Shown piece by piece: positions 28,555 to 37,366 of a stretch of DNA of 40,098 nt. The position numbers and the translations under genes were made by a program. The notes beneath the pieces were generated by a model that made no database searches, was not told the origin of the DNA, and was given only the letters and a program-made list of their open reading frames with translations. This DNA is from Nocardioides sp. GY 10113 (GTDB taxonomy: Bacteria > Actinomycetota > Actinomycetes > Propionibacteriales > Nocardioidaceae): positions 1 to 40,098 of the forward strand of contig NZ_STGK01000023.1 of the NCBI RefSeq assembly GCF_004919105.1, given 5' to 3'. Numbering within the stretch: position 1 is the stretch's first letter; each line of letters starts with the position of its first letter.

Positions 28555-29602
28555 GACGCTGACGACCGCGCAGCGCATGCTGCGTCACCCGCTCCTGTGG
28601 CCGTCGCTGGCCCTGGGCGTGCTGGTGGTGGTCAACCTGATCGCCAACCCGTCGTTCCTCAACGTCCGGATCCAGGACGGCCACCTCTACGGCAACCTCG
28701 TCGACATCGTCCGCAACAGCGCCCCGGTGCTGCTGATCGCGCTCGGCATGACGCTGGTGATCGCCACCCGCGGCATCGACCTCTCGGTCGGGGCGATCGC
28801 CGCCATCGCCGCCGCCGTCGCCTGCACCCGGATCGTGGGCGCCGGCGACGAGGCGGCGCTGTCGACCGCCGTCATGGCGATCACGTACGCCGTCGTCGTC
28901 TGCGTCCTGCTCGGTGCCTGGAACGGGTTCCTGGTGTCGGTGGCCGGCATCCAGCCGATCATCGCGACGCTGATCCTGATGGTCGCCGGTCGCGGCATCT
29001 CGATGGCCATCACCGACGGTCAGATCACCACCGTCAACAACCCGCACTTCAGCGACCTCGCCTCGGGGTACGTGCTCACCCTGCCGGTCGCGTTCATCCT
29101 CGCCCTCGCGGTCTTCGTGCTCACCGCGCTGCTGACCCGTCGTACCGCGCTGGGGATGCTGATCGAGGCGGTCGGCATCAACCCCGAGGCGAGCCGGCTG
29201 GCGGGGGTCCGTTCGCGCACGATCATCTGGACCGTCTACGCGTTCTCCGGCTTCTGCGCCGGGGTGGCCGGCCTGGTGATCGCGGCCAACACCAACTCCG
29301 TCAACGCCAACAGCCTCGGCCTGTGGATCGAGCTCGACGCCATCCTCGCGGTGGTGATCGGCGGCACCTCGTTGGCCGGCGGCCGGTTCTCGCTGACCGG
29401 CACCCTCATCGGCGCCCTCTTCATCGCGACGCTGGCCCGCACGATCCCGAACATCGGCATCCCGTCGGAGGCGAACTACCTGTTCAAGGCCGTCGTCGTG
29501 ATCGCCGTCTGCCTCCTGCAGTCGCCCCGGGCACGGGCGCTGCTCCGGGTCCGCCGGCGAGGCCCCGCCGTCCCCGTCCTCGCGAAGGGATCCGCCGCAT
29601 GA
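28547..29602 (+). CDS. Sugar ABC importer permease (YtfT-type)
   Basis: This 351-residue membrane protein has 8-10 hydrophobic helices and the motifs of the ribose/galactofuranose permease family, such as IALGMTLVIATRGIDLSVGA, IQPIIATLILMVAGRGIS, and AVVIGGTSLAGGRFSLTGTL. GGAGGAGG lies about 6 nt before the ATG. It overlaps the ATPase gene by 8 bp and the next permease by 4 bp (ATGA), so all are translated from one message. It forms half of the membrane channel. Confidence 0.93.
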   Translation: MPETLTTAQRMLRHPLLWPSLALGVLVVVNLIANPSFLNVRIQDGHLYGNLVDIVRNSAPVLLIALGMTLVIATRGIDLSVGAIAAIAAAVACTRIVGAGDEAALSTAVMAITYAVVVCVLLGAWNGFLVSVAGIQPIIATLILMVAGRGISMAITDGQITTVNNPHFSDLASGYVLTLPVAFILALAVFVLTALLTRRTALGMLIEAVGINPEASRLAGVRSRTIIWTVYAFSGFCAGVAGLVIAANTNSVNANSLGLWIELDAILAVVIGGTSLAGGRFSLTGTLIGALFIATLARTIPNIGIPSEANYLFKAVVVIAVCLLQSPRARALLRVRRRGPAVPVLAKGSAA

Positions 29603-30600
29603 GCACCGCCACCGTCCCCGCCGACTCGCTCTGGGACCGCGTCCGCGGCTACACGCCGCCGTCGCGCTACTACCCGGTCCTCGCGACGCTCGCGCTGTTC
29701 CTCGGGCTGTTCGCCGTCGGCGGCGTCCGCTACGAGGGGTTCGCCGACCCCCAGGTGCTGCTCAGCCTGCTGATCGACAACGCCTTCCTGATCGTGCTGG
29801 CCGTCGGCATGACCTTCGTGATCCTCACCGGCGGCATCGACCTCTCGGTCGGGTCGGTCGTGGCGCTGTCGACCATGATCGCGGCGAAGACCCTGGAGAT
29901 GGGCTGGTCGCCGTACCTGTCGATCGGGGCGGTCCTCAGCACCGGCATCCTCTTCGGCCTGCTGATGGGGCTGCTGATCCACTACTTCGACATCCAGCCC
30001 TTCATCGCCACGCTCGCCGGGCTCTTCCTGGCCCGCGGCCTGACCTTCCTGATCAGCGTCGAGTCGATCTCGATCAAGGACGCGACCTTCACCGAGTTCG
30101 CGTTCAAGACCGTCCGGGTCGGCGACTACTACCTGCGGTGGACGGCGATCGTCGCGCTGGTCGTGGTCGCGATCGGGATCTACGTGCTGGCTCGGACCCG
30201 GTTCGGCCGGACCGTGTACGCGATCGGCGGCAGCGAGAGCTCGGCGATGCTGATGGGTCTGCGGGTCGGGTTCACCAAGGTCGGCGTCTACGTGATCAGC
30301 GGCTTCTGCGCCGCGCTCGGCGGGCTGCTGTTCTCGTTCTACATCCTCTCCGGCAACAGCCTGCATGCCGTCGGCACCGAACTCGACGCCATCGCCGCAG
30401 TGGTCATCGGCGGCACGCTGCTCACGGGCGGGCGCGGCTACGTCGTCGGCTCGCTGCTCGGCGTGCTCGTGCTCGGCCTGATCCGGGTGCTCATCTCCTT
30501 CGACGGCACGTTGAGCTCGTACTGGGTCCGGATCATCACCGGCGTGCTGCTCCTCGCCTTCGTGCTCGTCCAGCGCTTCGCCACCCGGCGGCAGCGGTGA
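29599..30600 (+). CDS. Sugar ABC importer permease (YjfF-type)
   Basis: The 333-residue membrane protein is a second family permease with VLAVGMTFVILTGGIDLSVGS, IQPFIATLAGLFLARGL and AIAAVVIGGTLLTGGRGYVVGS. It pairs with the YtfT-type protein, as YtfT and YjfF do in E. coli. The ATG overlaps the previous TGA, and its own TGA overlaps the GTG of the second lacI by four bases (GTGA). Confidence 0.93.
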   Translation: MSTATVPADSLWDRVRGYTPPSRYYPVLATLALFLGLFAVGGVRYEGFADPQVLLSLLIDNAFLIVLAVGMTFVILTGGIDLSVGSVVALSTMIAAKTLEMGWSPYLSIGAVLSTGILFGLLMGLLIHYFDIQPFIATLAGLFLARGLTFLISVESISIKDATFTEFAFKTVRVGDYYLRWTAIVALVVVAIGIYVLARTRFGRTVYAIGGSESSAMLMGLRVGFTKVGVYVISGFCAALGGLLFSFYILSGNSLHAVGTELDAIAAVVIGGTLLTGGRGYVVGSLLGVLVLGLIRVLISFDGTLSSYWVRIITGVLLLAFVLVQRFATRRQR

Positions 30601-31640
30601 CGGAGATCATCGGGCGCGGTCCGCTCGAGCGGACCCCGGTCATGGCGGACGTCGCACGCCTCGCCGGCGTCTCGCTCCAGACCGTCTCGCGCGTCGTCAA
30701 CGGCCAGGGCAACCTGCGGCCCGAGACCCGGGAGCGGGTGCTCCTCGCGGTCCGCCAGCTCGGCTACCGGCCCAACTCCGCCGCCCGCGCCCTGGTCACG
30801 CGTCGCTCCGCCACCATCGGCGTGGTCGGTTCGCGTGGCGGCTACTGGGGGCCGACCACGGTGCACCGCACGATCCAGGCGGCGGGCCGCGAGGCCGGCT
30901 ACTTCGTCAGCTCGGCCAACCTGCCCAGCCTGACCCGGGACGAGCTGGTCGACGCGATCGACCACCTGCGCGACCAGAGCGTCGAGGCCATCGTCCTCAT
31001 CGGCGGCACCGACGACGCCCTCGCCGTCGCCCGGGAACAGGAGGACCTCGGCACCCCGGTGCTCGTGGTCGAGGGCGACCCGTCCCGGACCCGATGGACC
31101 GTCGGCGTCGACCAGGTGGCCGGCGCCGAGCTGGGCACCGCGCACCTGATCGAGCTCGGGCACACCGAGATCCTGCACCTCGGCGGGCCACCGTCGTGGA
31201 CCGAGTCGCGCTCCCGCCAGACCGGCTGGCGCAACGCGATGCACGCCGCGGGGCTGCGCCCCGCGCCGCCGATCGAGGGGGACTGGTCGGCGCGCAGCGG
31301 CTACGAGGCCGGCACCGAGATCGCGCGCCGCGAGGACGTGACCGCGGTGTTCTGCGCCAACGACCAGATGGCGCTGGGGCTGCTCCGTGCGCTGTCCGAG
31401 GCGGGGCGCTCGGTCCCCGGCGACATCAGCGTCGTCGGCTTCGACGACATCCCCGAGGCGGCGTACCTGGTCCCGCCGCTGACCACCGTGCGCCAGGACT
31501 TCACCGCGGTCGGGCAGCGCGCCATCGAGATCATCCGGGCCGCCCTGGCCGGGGAGACCTGCCCCGACCGGCTGATCGCGCCCGAGCTCGTGGTGCGGGC
31601 CAGCAGCGCGTCGATCCCCCCAGCCAGGAAGAGGAAGTGA
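30597..31640 (+). CDS. LacI-family regulator (second paralogue, inside the arabinose operon)
   Basis: The 347-residue protein has a helix-turn-helix MADVARLAGVSLQTVSRVVN, hinge LGYRPNSAARALVTRRS, and an effector domain with GDWSARSGYEAG and VVGFDDIPEAAYL like the first LacI at 23607. The recognition helices differ mainly at SHQTVSR versus SLQTVSR. It starts at a GTG overlapping the yjfF-like stop, so it is co-transcribed with the importer and could give autoregulation. Position between importer and araB makes it the best candidate arabinose repressor, though the first paralogue may share the operators. Confidence 0.9.
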   Translation: MTEIIGRGPLERTPVMADVARLAGVSLQTVSRVVNGQGNLRPETRERVLLAVRQLGYRPNSAARALVTRRSATIGVVGSRGGYWGPTTVHRTIQAAGREAGYFVSSANLPSLTRDELVDAIDHLRDQSVEAIVLIGGTDDALAVAREQEDLGTPVLVVEGDPSRTRWTVGVDQVAGAELGTAHLIELGHTEILHLGGPPSWTESRSRQTGWRNAMHAAGLRPAPPIEGDWSARSGYEAGTEIARREDVTAVFCANDQMALGLLRALSEAGRSVPGDISVVGFDDIPEAAYLVPPLTTVRQDFTAVGQRAIEIIRAALAGETCPDRLIAPELVVRASSASIPPARKRK

Positions 31641-31645
31641 CACCG

Positions 31646-33310
31646 ATGTCGGAACCGGAGCAGTACGTGGTGGGGGTCGACTTCGGCACCCTCTCGGGAC
31701 GGGCGGTGGTGGTCCGGGTCGCCGACGGCGCCGAGCTCGGCACGGCCGTGCACGAGTACCCGCACGCGGTGCTCGACACCCACCTGCCGTCGGGCCGCGG
31801 CCTCCCGCCCGAGTGGGCGCTGCAGGTGCCCGAGGACTACCGCGAGGTGCTGCGGACCGCGGTCCCGGCGGCGGTCGCCCAGGCCGGCATCGACCCGGCC
31901 GAGGTGGTCGGGATCGCGACCGACTTCACCGCCTGCACGATGGTGCCGTGCCTGGCCGACGGCACCCCGCTCGACGAGGCCGGCCACGCGGACCGGCCGC
32001 ACGCCTACGTGAAGCTGTGGAAGCACCACGCGGCGCAGCCCCAGGCCGACCGGATCAACCGGCTGGCCGCCGACCGCGGCGAGGCCTGGCTGCCCCGCTA
32101 CGGCGGCCTGATCTCCTCGGAGTGGGAGTTCGCCAAGGGACTGCAGCTCTTCGAGGAGGACCCCGAGCTCTACCACCTGATGGACCGGTGGGTCGAGGCG
32201 GCGGACTGGATCGTCTGGCAGCTGTGCGGGGAGTACGTCCGCAACGCCTGCACCGCCGGGTACAAGGGCATCTACCAGGACGGCCACTACCCCGATCGCG
32301 ACTACCTCGAGGCGCTCGCCCCCGGATTCGGGTCGTTCGTCGAGGAGAAGGTCGCCCACCGGATCGGGCAGCTGGGTGAGCGAGCGGGTCGACTGACCGC
32401 GGAGGCCGCCGGTTGGACCGGGCTCCCGGAGGGGATCGCCGTCGCCGTCGGCAACATCGACGCGCACGTCACCGCGCCCGCCGCCCAGGCGGTGCGGCCG
32501 GGCCAGATGGTCGCCATCATGGGCACCTCGACGTGCCACGTGATGAGCGCCGAGGTGCTGCGCGAGGTGCCCGGCATGTGCGGGGTGGTCGACGGCGGCA
32601 TCGTCGCCGGCTCGTGGGGCTACGAGGCCGGGCAGAGCGGCGTCGGCGACATCTTCGGGTGGTACGTCGCGAACGGCGTGCCCGGCTGGTGCGCCGATGC
32701 GGCCGGAGCGGCCGGCGAGTCGGTCCACGAGCACCTGACCCGGCTCGCCACCCGTCAGGCGGTGGGGGAGCACGGCCTGGTCGCGCTCGACTGGCACAGC
32801 GGCAACCGCTCGGTGCTCGTCGACCACGAGCTCTCCGGGCTGGTGATCGGCCAGACGCTGGCCACCCGGCCCGAGGACGTCTACCGGGCGCTGCTGGAGG
32901 CGACCGCCTTCGGGACGCGGGTGATCGTCGAGACGTTCCGCGACAGCGGCGTACCGGTCGAGGAGCTCATCGTCGCCGGCGGCCTGGCCAGGAACCCGCT
33001 GCTGATGCAGATCTACGCCGACGTCACCCGCCTGCCGCTGTCGGTCATCGACTCCGAGCAGGGGCCCGCGCTCGGCTCCGCGATCCACGCCGCGGTGGCG
33101 GCCGGCTGCTACCCGGACGTGCCGACCGCGGCGAAGGCGATGGGCAAGGTCCGCACGGCGGTCTACGTCCCCGACGAGGCCCGCGCGCAGGCCTACGACC
33201 GGCTGTTCGCGATCTACCTCGAGCTCCACGACCAGTTCGGGCGGCACTCCACCGCGATGCGCACGCTCAAGGCGCTGCGTCGTGCCGCCGTGGCGAGCAA
33301 GGAGGCCTGA
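31646..33310 (+). CDS. araB: Ribulokinase
   Basis: AraB phosphorylates L-ribulose to L-ribulose-5-phosphate with ATP. The 554-residue FGGY-family kinase has the N-terminal phosphate loop VVGVDFGTLSGRAVVV, the ribulokinase phrases ATDFTACTMVPC and HAYVKLWKHHAAQPQADRIN, the ATP-binding loop IMGTSTCHVMS, and C-terminal VAGGLARNPLLMQIYADV. AGGAAG precedes the ATG, which is 5 bp after the lacI stop. It is followed by araD after 2 bp and then araA. Confidence 0.96.
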   Translation: MSEPEQYVVGVDFGTLSGRAVVVRVADGAELGTAVHEYPHAVLDTHLPSGRGLPPEWALQVPEDYREVLRTAVPAAVAQAGIDPAEVVGIATDFTACTMVPCLADGTPLDEAGHADRPHAYVKLWKHHAAQPQADRINRLAADRGEAWLPRYGGLISSEWEFAKGLQLFEEDPELYHLMDRWVEAADWIVWQLCGEYVRNACTAGYKGIYQDGHYPDRDYLEALAPGFGSFVEEKVAHRIGQLGERAGRLTAEAAGWTGLPEGIAVAVGNIDAHVTAPAAQAVRPGQMVAIMGTSTCHVMSAEVLREVPGMCGVVDGGIVAGSWGYEAGQSGVGDIFGWYVANGVPGWCADAAGAAGESVHEHLTRLATRQAVGEHGLVALDWHSGNRSVLVDHELSGLVIGQTLATRPEDVYRALLEATAFGTRVIVETFRDSGVPVEELIVAGGLARNPLLMQIYADVTRLPLSVIDSEQGPALGSAIHAAVAAGCYPDVPTAAKAMGKVRTAVYVPDEARAQAYDRLFAIYLELHDQFGRHSTAMRTLKALRRAAVASKEA

Positions 33311-33312
33311 CC

Positions 33313-34002
33313 ATGACCGCGCCCACCACCGCGGTGGCCGACGTCGCGGAGACCATCGCCGCCCTGCGCCGCGAGGTCTGCGCGCTGCACGCCGAGCTCA
33401 CCCGCTACCGGCTGGTGGTGTGGACCGCCGGCAACGTCTCGGCACGCGTCCCCGGCCACGACCTGCTGGTGATCAAGCCGAGTGGCGTCTCCTACGACGA
33501 GCTGTCCCCGGAGAACATGGTGGTCTGCGACCTCGACGGTCGCGTCGTCGAGGGCGAGCACGCGCCGTCCTCCGACACCGAGGCGCAGGCCTACGTCTAC
33601 CGCCACCTGCCGCACGTCGGCGGCGTCGTGCACACGCACTCGACGTACGCCACGGCCTGGGCCGCGCGCGCCGAGCCCGTGCCGTGCGTCCTCACCATGG
33701 GGGCCGACGAGTTCGGCGGCGAGATACCGGTCGGGCCGTTCGCGATCATCGGCGACGACTCGATCGGCCGCGGCATCGTGGAGACGCTGCGGGGGAGCCG
33801 CTCTCCGGCCGTGCTGATGCAGAACCACGGCGTCTTCACCATCGGCCCCACCGCCAGGGCGGCGGTGAAGGCGGCCGTGATGTGCGAGGACGTCGCGCGG
33901 ACCGTCCACATCTCCCGCCAGCTCGGCACGCCGGTCCCGGTCGCCGCGCACCATATCGACTCCCTCTACGACCGCTACCAGAACGTCTACGGCCAGCGCT
34001 GA
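33313..34002 (+). CDS. araD: L-ribulose-5-phosphate 4-epimerase
   Basis: AraD converts L-ribulose-5-phosphate to D-xylulose-5-phosphate by a metal-dependent retro-aldol step. The 229-residue class II aldolase-fold protein has metal ligands H107 and H109 (VVHTHSTYATAW) and H172 (QNHGVF), plus the substrate loop TAGNVSARVPGHDLLVIKPSGV. The family is also shared by fuculose and rhamnulose phosphate aldolases, but araB and araA on either side settle the call. AAGGAGG lies about 7 nt before the ATG, overlapping the end of araB. Confidence 0.95.
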   Translation: MTAPTTAVADVAETIAALRREVCALHAELTRYRLVVWTAGNVSARVPGHDLLVIKPSGVSYDELSPENMVVCDLDGRVVEGEHAPSSDTEAQAYVYRHLPHVGGVVHTHSTYATAWAARAEPVPCVLTMGADEFGGEIPVGPFAIIGDDSIGRGIVETLRGSRSPAVLMQNHGVFTIGPTARAAVKAAVMCEDVARTVHISRQLGTPVPVAAHHIDSLYDRYQNVYGQR

Positions 34003-34035
34003 GCAGCGCGGTCCCCCCGAACGGAGTTCCCTGAC

Positions 34036-35568
34036 ATGACCACCCTGTCGGCCACGTCCACCGCCGGATCCACCGGTGTGCCCGAGGTCTGGTTCCTCAC
34101 CGGCAGCCAGTCCCTCTACGGCCCCGAGACCCTCGATCAGGTCGCCGCCCAGTCGCGAGCGATCGCCGACCGGCTGGCCGCGACGCCGGGGCTGCCCGTG
34201 CGGGTGGTGTGGCAGCCCGTGCTGCTCGACGCGGCCTCGATCCACCGCCAGATGCTCGCCGCGAACAGCGCCCCGGAGTGCGTCGGCGTGATCGCGTGGA
34301 TGCACACGTTCTCGCCCGCGAAGATGTGGATCGCCGGGCTGGACGCGCTGCAGGAGCCGTTGCTGCACCTGCACACCCAGGCCGACGCGGCGCTGCCGTG
34401 GGCGACCATCGACATGGACTTCATGAACCTCAACCAGGCCGCCCACGGCGACCGGGAGTTCGGCTACATCCAGTCCCGGATCGGCGTGCCGCGCAAGACC
34501 GTCGCCGGCCACGTCGAGTCGCCCGTGGTCACGGCGCGGATCGGCCAGTGGGCTCGGGCGTGCCTCGGCCGGCAGGAGCTGCGGAGTCTCCGGCTGGCCC
34601 GCTTCGGCGACAACATGCGCGACGTCGCCGTCACCGAGGGGGACAAGGTCGAGGCCCAGCTGCGGTTCGGCGTCTCGGTCAACACCTACGGCGTCAACGA
34701 CCTGGTCGCGGTCGTCGACCAGGTCGCCGACGCCGACATCGACAAGCTCGTCGACGAGTACGCCGACACCTACTCGGTCGCGGTCGAGCTGCTGCCCGGC
34801 GGCGACCGGCACGAGTCGCTGCGCTACGGCGCCCGGATCGAGCTGGGGCTGCGCGCCTTCCTGGCCGACGGCGGCTTCGGCGCCTTCACCACCAACTTCG
34901 AGGACCTCGGAGGTCTGCGCCAGCTGCCGGGACTCGCGGTGCAGCGGCTGATGGCCGACGGCTACGGCTTCGGCGGCGAGGGGGACTGGAAGACGTCGGT
35001 CCTGCTGCGCGCCACGAAGGTGATGGCCGCCGGGCTGCCGGGCGGGACCTCGTTCATGGAGGACTACACGTACCACCTGGTGCCCGGCGAGGAGAAGATC
35101 CTCGGCGCCCACATGCTCGAGGTGTGCCCGACGATCACCTCGGCCCGCCCGTCGCTGGAGATCCACCCGCTGGCGATCGGCGGTCGCGAGGACCCGGTCC
35201 GGCTCCGGTTCACCGCCGACCCCGGCCCGGCCGTCGTCGCCGGTCTGTCCGACCTCGGCGACCGGTTCCGGCTGACGGTCAACGAGGTCGACGTCGTCGA
35301 GCCCGACGCGGCGCTCCCGATGCTCCCCGTCGCGTGCGCCGTCTGGCAGCCCCGCCCGAGCCTGTCCACCTCGGCGGAGTCCTGGCTGATGGCCGGCGCC
35401 CCGCACCACACCGTGCTGTCGAAGGCGATCGGGGTGGAGGTGCTGGAGGACTTCGCGGAGATGACCGGGACCGAGATCGTGGTGATCGACGCCGACACCA
35501 CGCCCCGGTCGTTCCAGCGCGAGCTGCGCTGGAACGCGGCGTACCACCGGCTCGCCAGCCGCCTCTGA
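34036..35568 (+). CDS. araA: L-arabinose isomerase
   Basis: AraA isomerises L-arabinose to L-ribulose with Mn(II), the first catabolic step. The 510-residue protein is full length and opens with EVWFLTGSQSLYGPETLDQV. The metal-binding residues E315, E342, H359 and H458 are all present, each nine positions after the E. coli numbering. ACGGAG precedes the ATG. It is the last gene of the importer-lacI-araBDA operon. A short GC hairpin (35576-35588) follows the stop, but it is too weak to call a terminator. Confidence 0.97.
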   Translation: MTTLSATSTAGSTGVPEVWFLTGSQSLYGPETLDQVAAQSRAIADRLAATPGLPVRVVWQPVLLDAASIHRQMLAANSAPECVGVIAWMHTFSPAKMWIAGLDALQEPLLHLHTQADAALPWATIDMDFMNLNQAAHGDREFGYIQSRIGVPRKTVAGHVESPVVTARIGQWARACLGRQELRSLRLARFGDNMRDVAVTEGDKVEAQLRFGVSVNTYGVNDLVAVVDQVADADIDKLVDEYADTYSVAVELLPGGDRHESLRYGARIELGLRAFLADGGFGAFTTNFEDLGGLRQLPGLAVQRLMADGYGFGGEGDWKTSVLLRATKVMAAGLPGGTSFMEDYTYHLVPGEEKILGAHMLEVCPTITSARPSLEIHPLAIGGREDPVRLRFTADPGPAVVAGLSDLGDRFRLTVNEVDVVEPDAALPMLPVACAVWQPRPSLSTSAESWLMAGAPHHTVLSKAIGVEVLEDFAEMTGTEIVVIDADTTPRSFQRELRWNAAYHRLASRL

Positions 35569-35608
35569 CGTCTCGCGGCGGGCCGCCGGGACCCTTGCTC
35601 CGTCGGAG

Positions 35609-35614
35609 TAGGCT
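35609..35614 (+). promoter_or_regulatory. -10 box of the DUF5994 gene
   Basis: TAGGCT would start transcription near 35621, about 60 nt before the ATG at 35682. This suggests the gene is separate from the ara operon. Confidence 0.4.
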
Positions 35615-35681
35615 CAGGGGGACCGACCGAAGATGTGGCCTCCATCCCGGACGTCCCGTGCCGGTCGAGAGGCGGGCCGCC

Positions 35682-36239
35682 ATGGCGACGTCGAACGGTC
35701 CTCACCTCGTCGCCGTCGCCGAGCCGATCGCGGCGAGCCGATCCCCGCTGCGGCTCCGGATGGCCCGCACCGCGGACGGCAACCACCTGGACGGCGGGTG
35801 GTGGCCCCAGAGCCGCGACCTGGCGGTGGAGCTGGCCGACCTCGTCGATCACTTCCCGCGGACCCTCGGTCGCGTGGTGCGCGCGTTGGTGTCACCGCCC
35901 GACTGGGACGCGGTGCCGCGCGTCGTCCGGGTCGGGGGGCGGTCGGTCAAGGTCGGCGCTTTCCCCCGCGACGACACGCACCTGATCCATCTGACGACCT
36001 CGGACCGGACCCTGCTCCACGTCCTGGTGGTGCCGCCCGGCTTCACGCCCGACCAGGGCGAGGAGGCGCTCCTGGCCGCCGCGACCTCCGGCAACGCCCA
36101 CTCGGGCACTGAGCTGCTCCGTGAGGTCACCGAGCACCCGGATGTCGACCCGATGGACCACTGGAGCGACGACGGCGGCGCGTGGTGGGGTTCGGGCCGG
36201 CTCGCGCCCTCCTACCGGGTGGGAGAGCGGGGTAGGTGA
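35682..36239 (+). CDS. DUF5994 family protein
   Basis: This 185-residue soluble protein shows RMARTADGNHLDGGWWPQSRDL, then ELADLVDHFPRTLGRVVR, then VRVGGRSVKVGAFPRDDTHLIHLT, the pattern of the DUF5994 family of actinobacteria, whose function is unknown. GAGAGG lies about 8 nt before the ATG. The last ~35 residues (DPMDHWSDDGGAWW...) are variable. A -10 box 70 bp upstream suggests its own promoter. Confidence 0.8.
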   Translation: MATSNGPHLVAVAEPIAASRSPLRLRMARTADGNHLDGGWWPQSRDLAVELADLVDHFPRTLGRVVRALVSPPDWDAVPRVVRVGGRSVKVGAFPRDDTHLIHLTTSDRTLLHVLVVPPGFTPDQGEEALLAAATSGNAHSGTELLREVTEHPDVDPMDHWSDDGGAWWGSGRLAPSYRVGERGR

Positions 36240-36310
36240 CCGACGCTGTGGCGGCGGTGCTGCTGGTGCGCCGTCGTACCGCTGGGCAGACCTGCCCATC
36301 ACGCCGCGCG

Positions 36311-36343
36311 ACCGACCGACCCGACCGACCGACCCGACCGACC
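36311..36343. repeat. Short tandem repeat, 13-bp unit
   Basis: The unit ACCGACCGACCCG is present 2.5 times. It lies in the 242-bp gap (36240-36481) between the DUF5994 and DUF1206 genes. The rest of that gap is low-complexity GC-rich DNA with only weak hairpins, and I see no gene in it. Confidence 0.6.
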
Positions 36344-36481
36344 TCGCCGGGCCGGCCGACCCGCGGCGGAGCCGGGGACCTTGCCGAGCGCCTTCGGCGG
36401 AGGACCGCCCCGCGGTGTCGGGCGGCGGCTCCTTCGACGGCCGAGGCGTAGCAGCGGCCGGAAACGGGTAGACCTCCTCAC

Positions 36482-37309
36482 GTGAGGCAGACGTCGACGG
36501 GTCAGCACAGGTCAGGGTCAGGCGCGGCAGGCGCGAGCGGCTCCGCCAAGGGAGCGGTCGCCCGTGCGAACGACCATCCGGTCGTCGAGTGGGGCGCGCG
36601 TGCGGGGTTCGCCGCGAGCGGCGTGCTGCACCTGGTGCTGGCGTGGCTCACGGTCCAGGTGACCATGGGCTCGGGAGCGCAGGCGAGCCAGTCGGGCGCC
36701 GTCGCGACGCTGTCCCGGCAGCCGTTCGGGGAGGTCCTGCTGTGGTTGCTGGCGGTCGGCTTCGGCCTGCTCGCGCTCTGGCAGCTCACCGAGGTCGTCA
36801 CCGGTGAGGAGCTGACCGACAAGGCGAAGGCCGGCGGCAAGGCGGTGATGTACGGCGCGCTGGCGTGGACGACCCTCACCTTCGCGCTCGGCGGGCACAC
36901 CTCCAGCAACCAGCAGACCAAGGACTTCACCCGCACGCTGATGGACGCCCCCGCGGGCCAGGTGCTGGTCGGACTGCTCGGGGTGATCGTGGCCGGCATC
37001 GGCGCCTATCACGTCTACAAGGGGTGGACGCGGGGCTTCCTCGACGACCTCGAGGAGCACCCGGGCGGCTGGGCGGTCGTCGCCGGACGGATCGGGTACG
37101 TCGCGAAGGGCATCTCGCTCGGCGCGGTCGGCGTCCTGTTCGTGGTCGCGGCCGTGCGGCAGAAGGCCGGCGAGGCCACCGGGCTCGACGGGGCGCTGAA
37201 GTCGCTGCGCGACCTGCCCGCCGGCGTGGTGGTCCTGATCGTGATCGCGTTCGGGTTGGCGGCGTACGGCGTCTACTCGTTCGCGCGCGCCCGGTACGCC
37301 CGCGTCTGA
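36482..37309 (+). CDS. DUF1206 membrane protein
   Basis: The 275-residue protein has three internal repeats, each with two membrane helices, as DUF1206 proteins do. The repeats begin at GARAGFAASGVLHLVLAW, at GGKAVMYGALAWTTLTFALG and at AGRIGYVAKGISLGAVGVLF. A conserved-looking loop YHVYKGWTRGFLDDL lies after the fourth helix. It starts at a GTG after a short, Gly/Ser-rich cytosolic tail; the start is uncertain because no clear ribosome-binding site or standard -10 box is visible. Function is unknown. Confidence 0.8.
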   Translation: MRQTSTGQHRSGSGAAGASGSAKGAVARANDHPVVEWGARAGFAASGVLHLVLAWLTVQVTMGSGAQASQSGAVATLSRQPFGEVLLWLLAVGFGLLALWQLTEVVTGEELTDKAKAGGKAVMYGALAWTTLTFALGGHTSSNQQTKDFTRTLMDAPAGQVLVGLLGVIVAGIGAYHVYKGWTRGFLDDLEEHPGGWAVVAGRIGYVAKGISLGAVGVLFVVAAVRQKAGEATGLDGALKSLRDLPAGVVVLIVIAFGLAAYGVYSFARARYARV

Positions 37310-37353
37310 CCTGCGGGCGAACCTTTCCAGCCCGTGACGGTGTGCAGCGGGTC

Positions 37354-37359
37354 GAGGCT
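37354..37359 (+). promoter_or_regulatory. Possible -10 box of the phospholipase D-like gene
   Basis: GAGGCT keeps A2 and T6 of TANNNT and ends 7 nt before the ATG at 37367. The first T is missing, so this is weaker than the other boxes. Confidence 0.3.
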
Positions 37360-37366
37360 GAGCAGA

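Noticed and set aside
35576..35588. GC hairpin after araA as the operon terminator
   Set aside because: It has only five pairs, a three-base loop and no T tract; too weak to call.
36240..36481. Small open frames in the gap between the DUF5994 and DUF1206 genes
   Set aside because: They are Arg/Pro-rich low-complexity products over a short tandem repeat, with no start signal.
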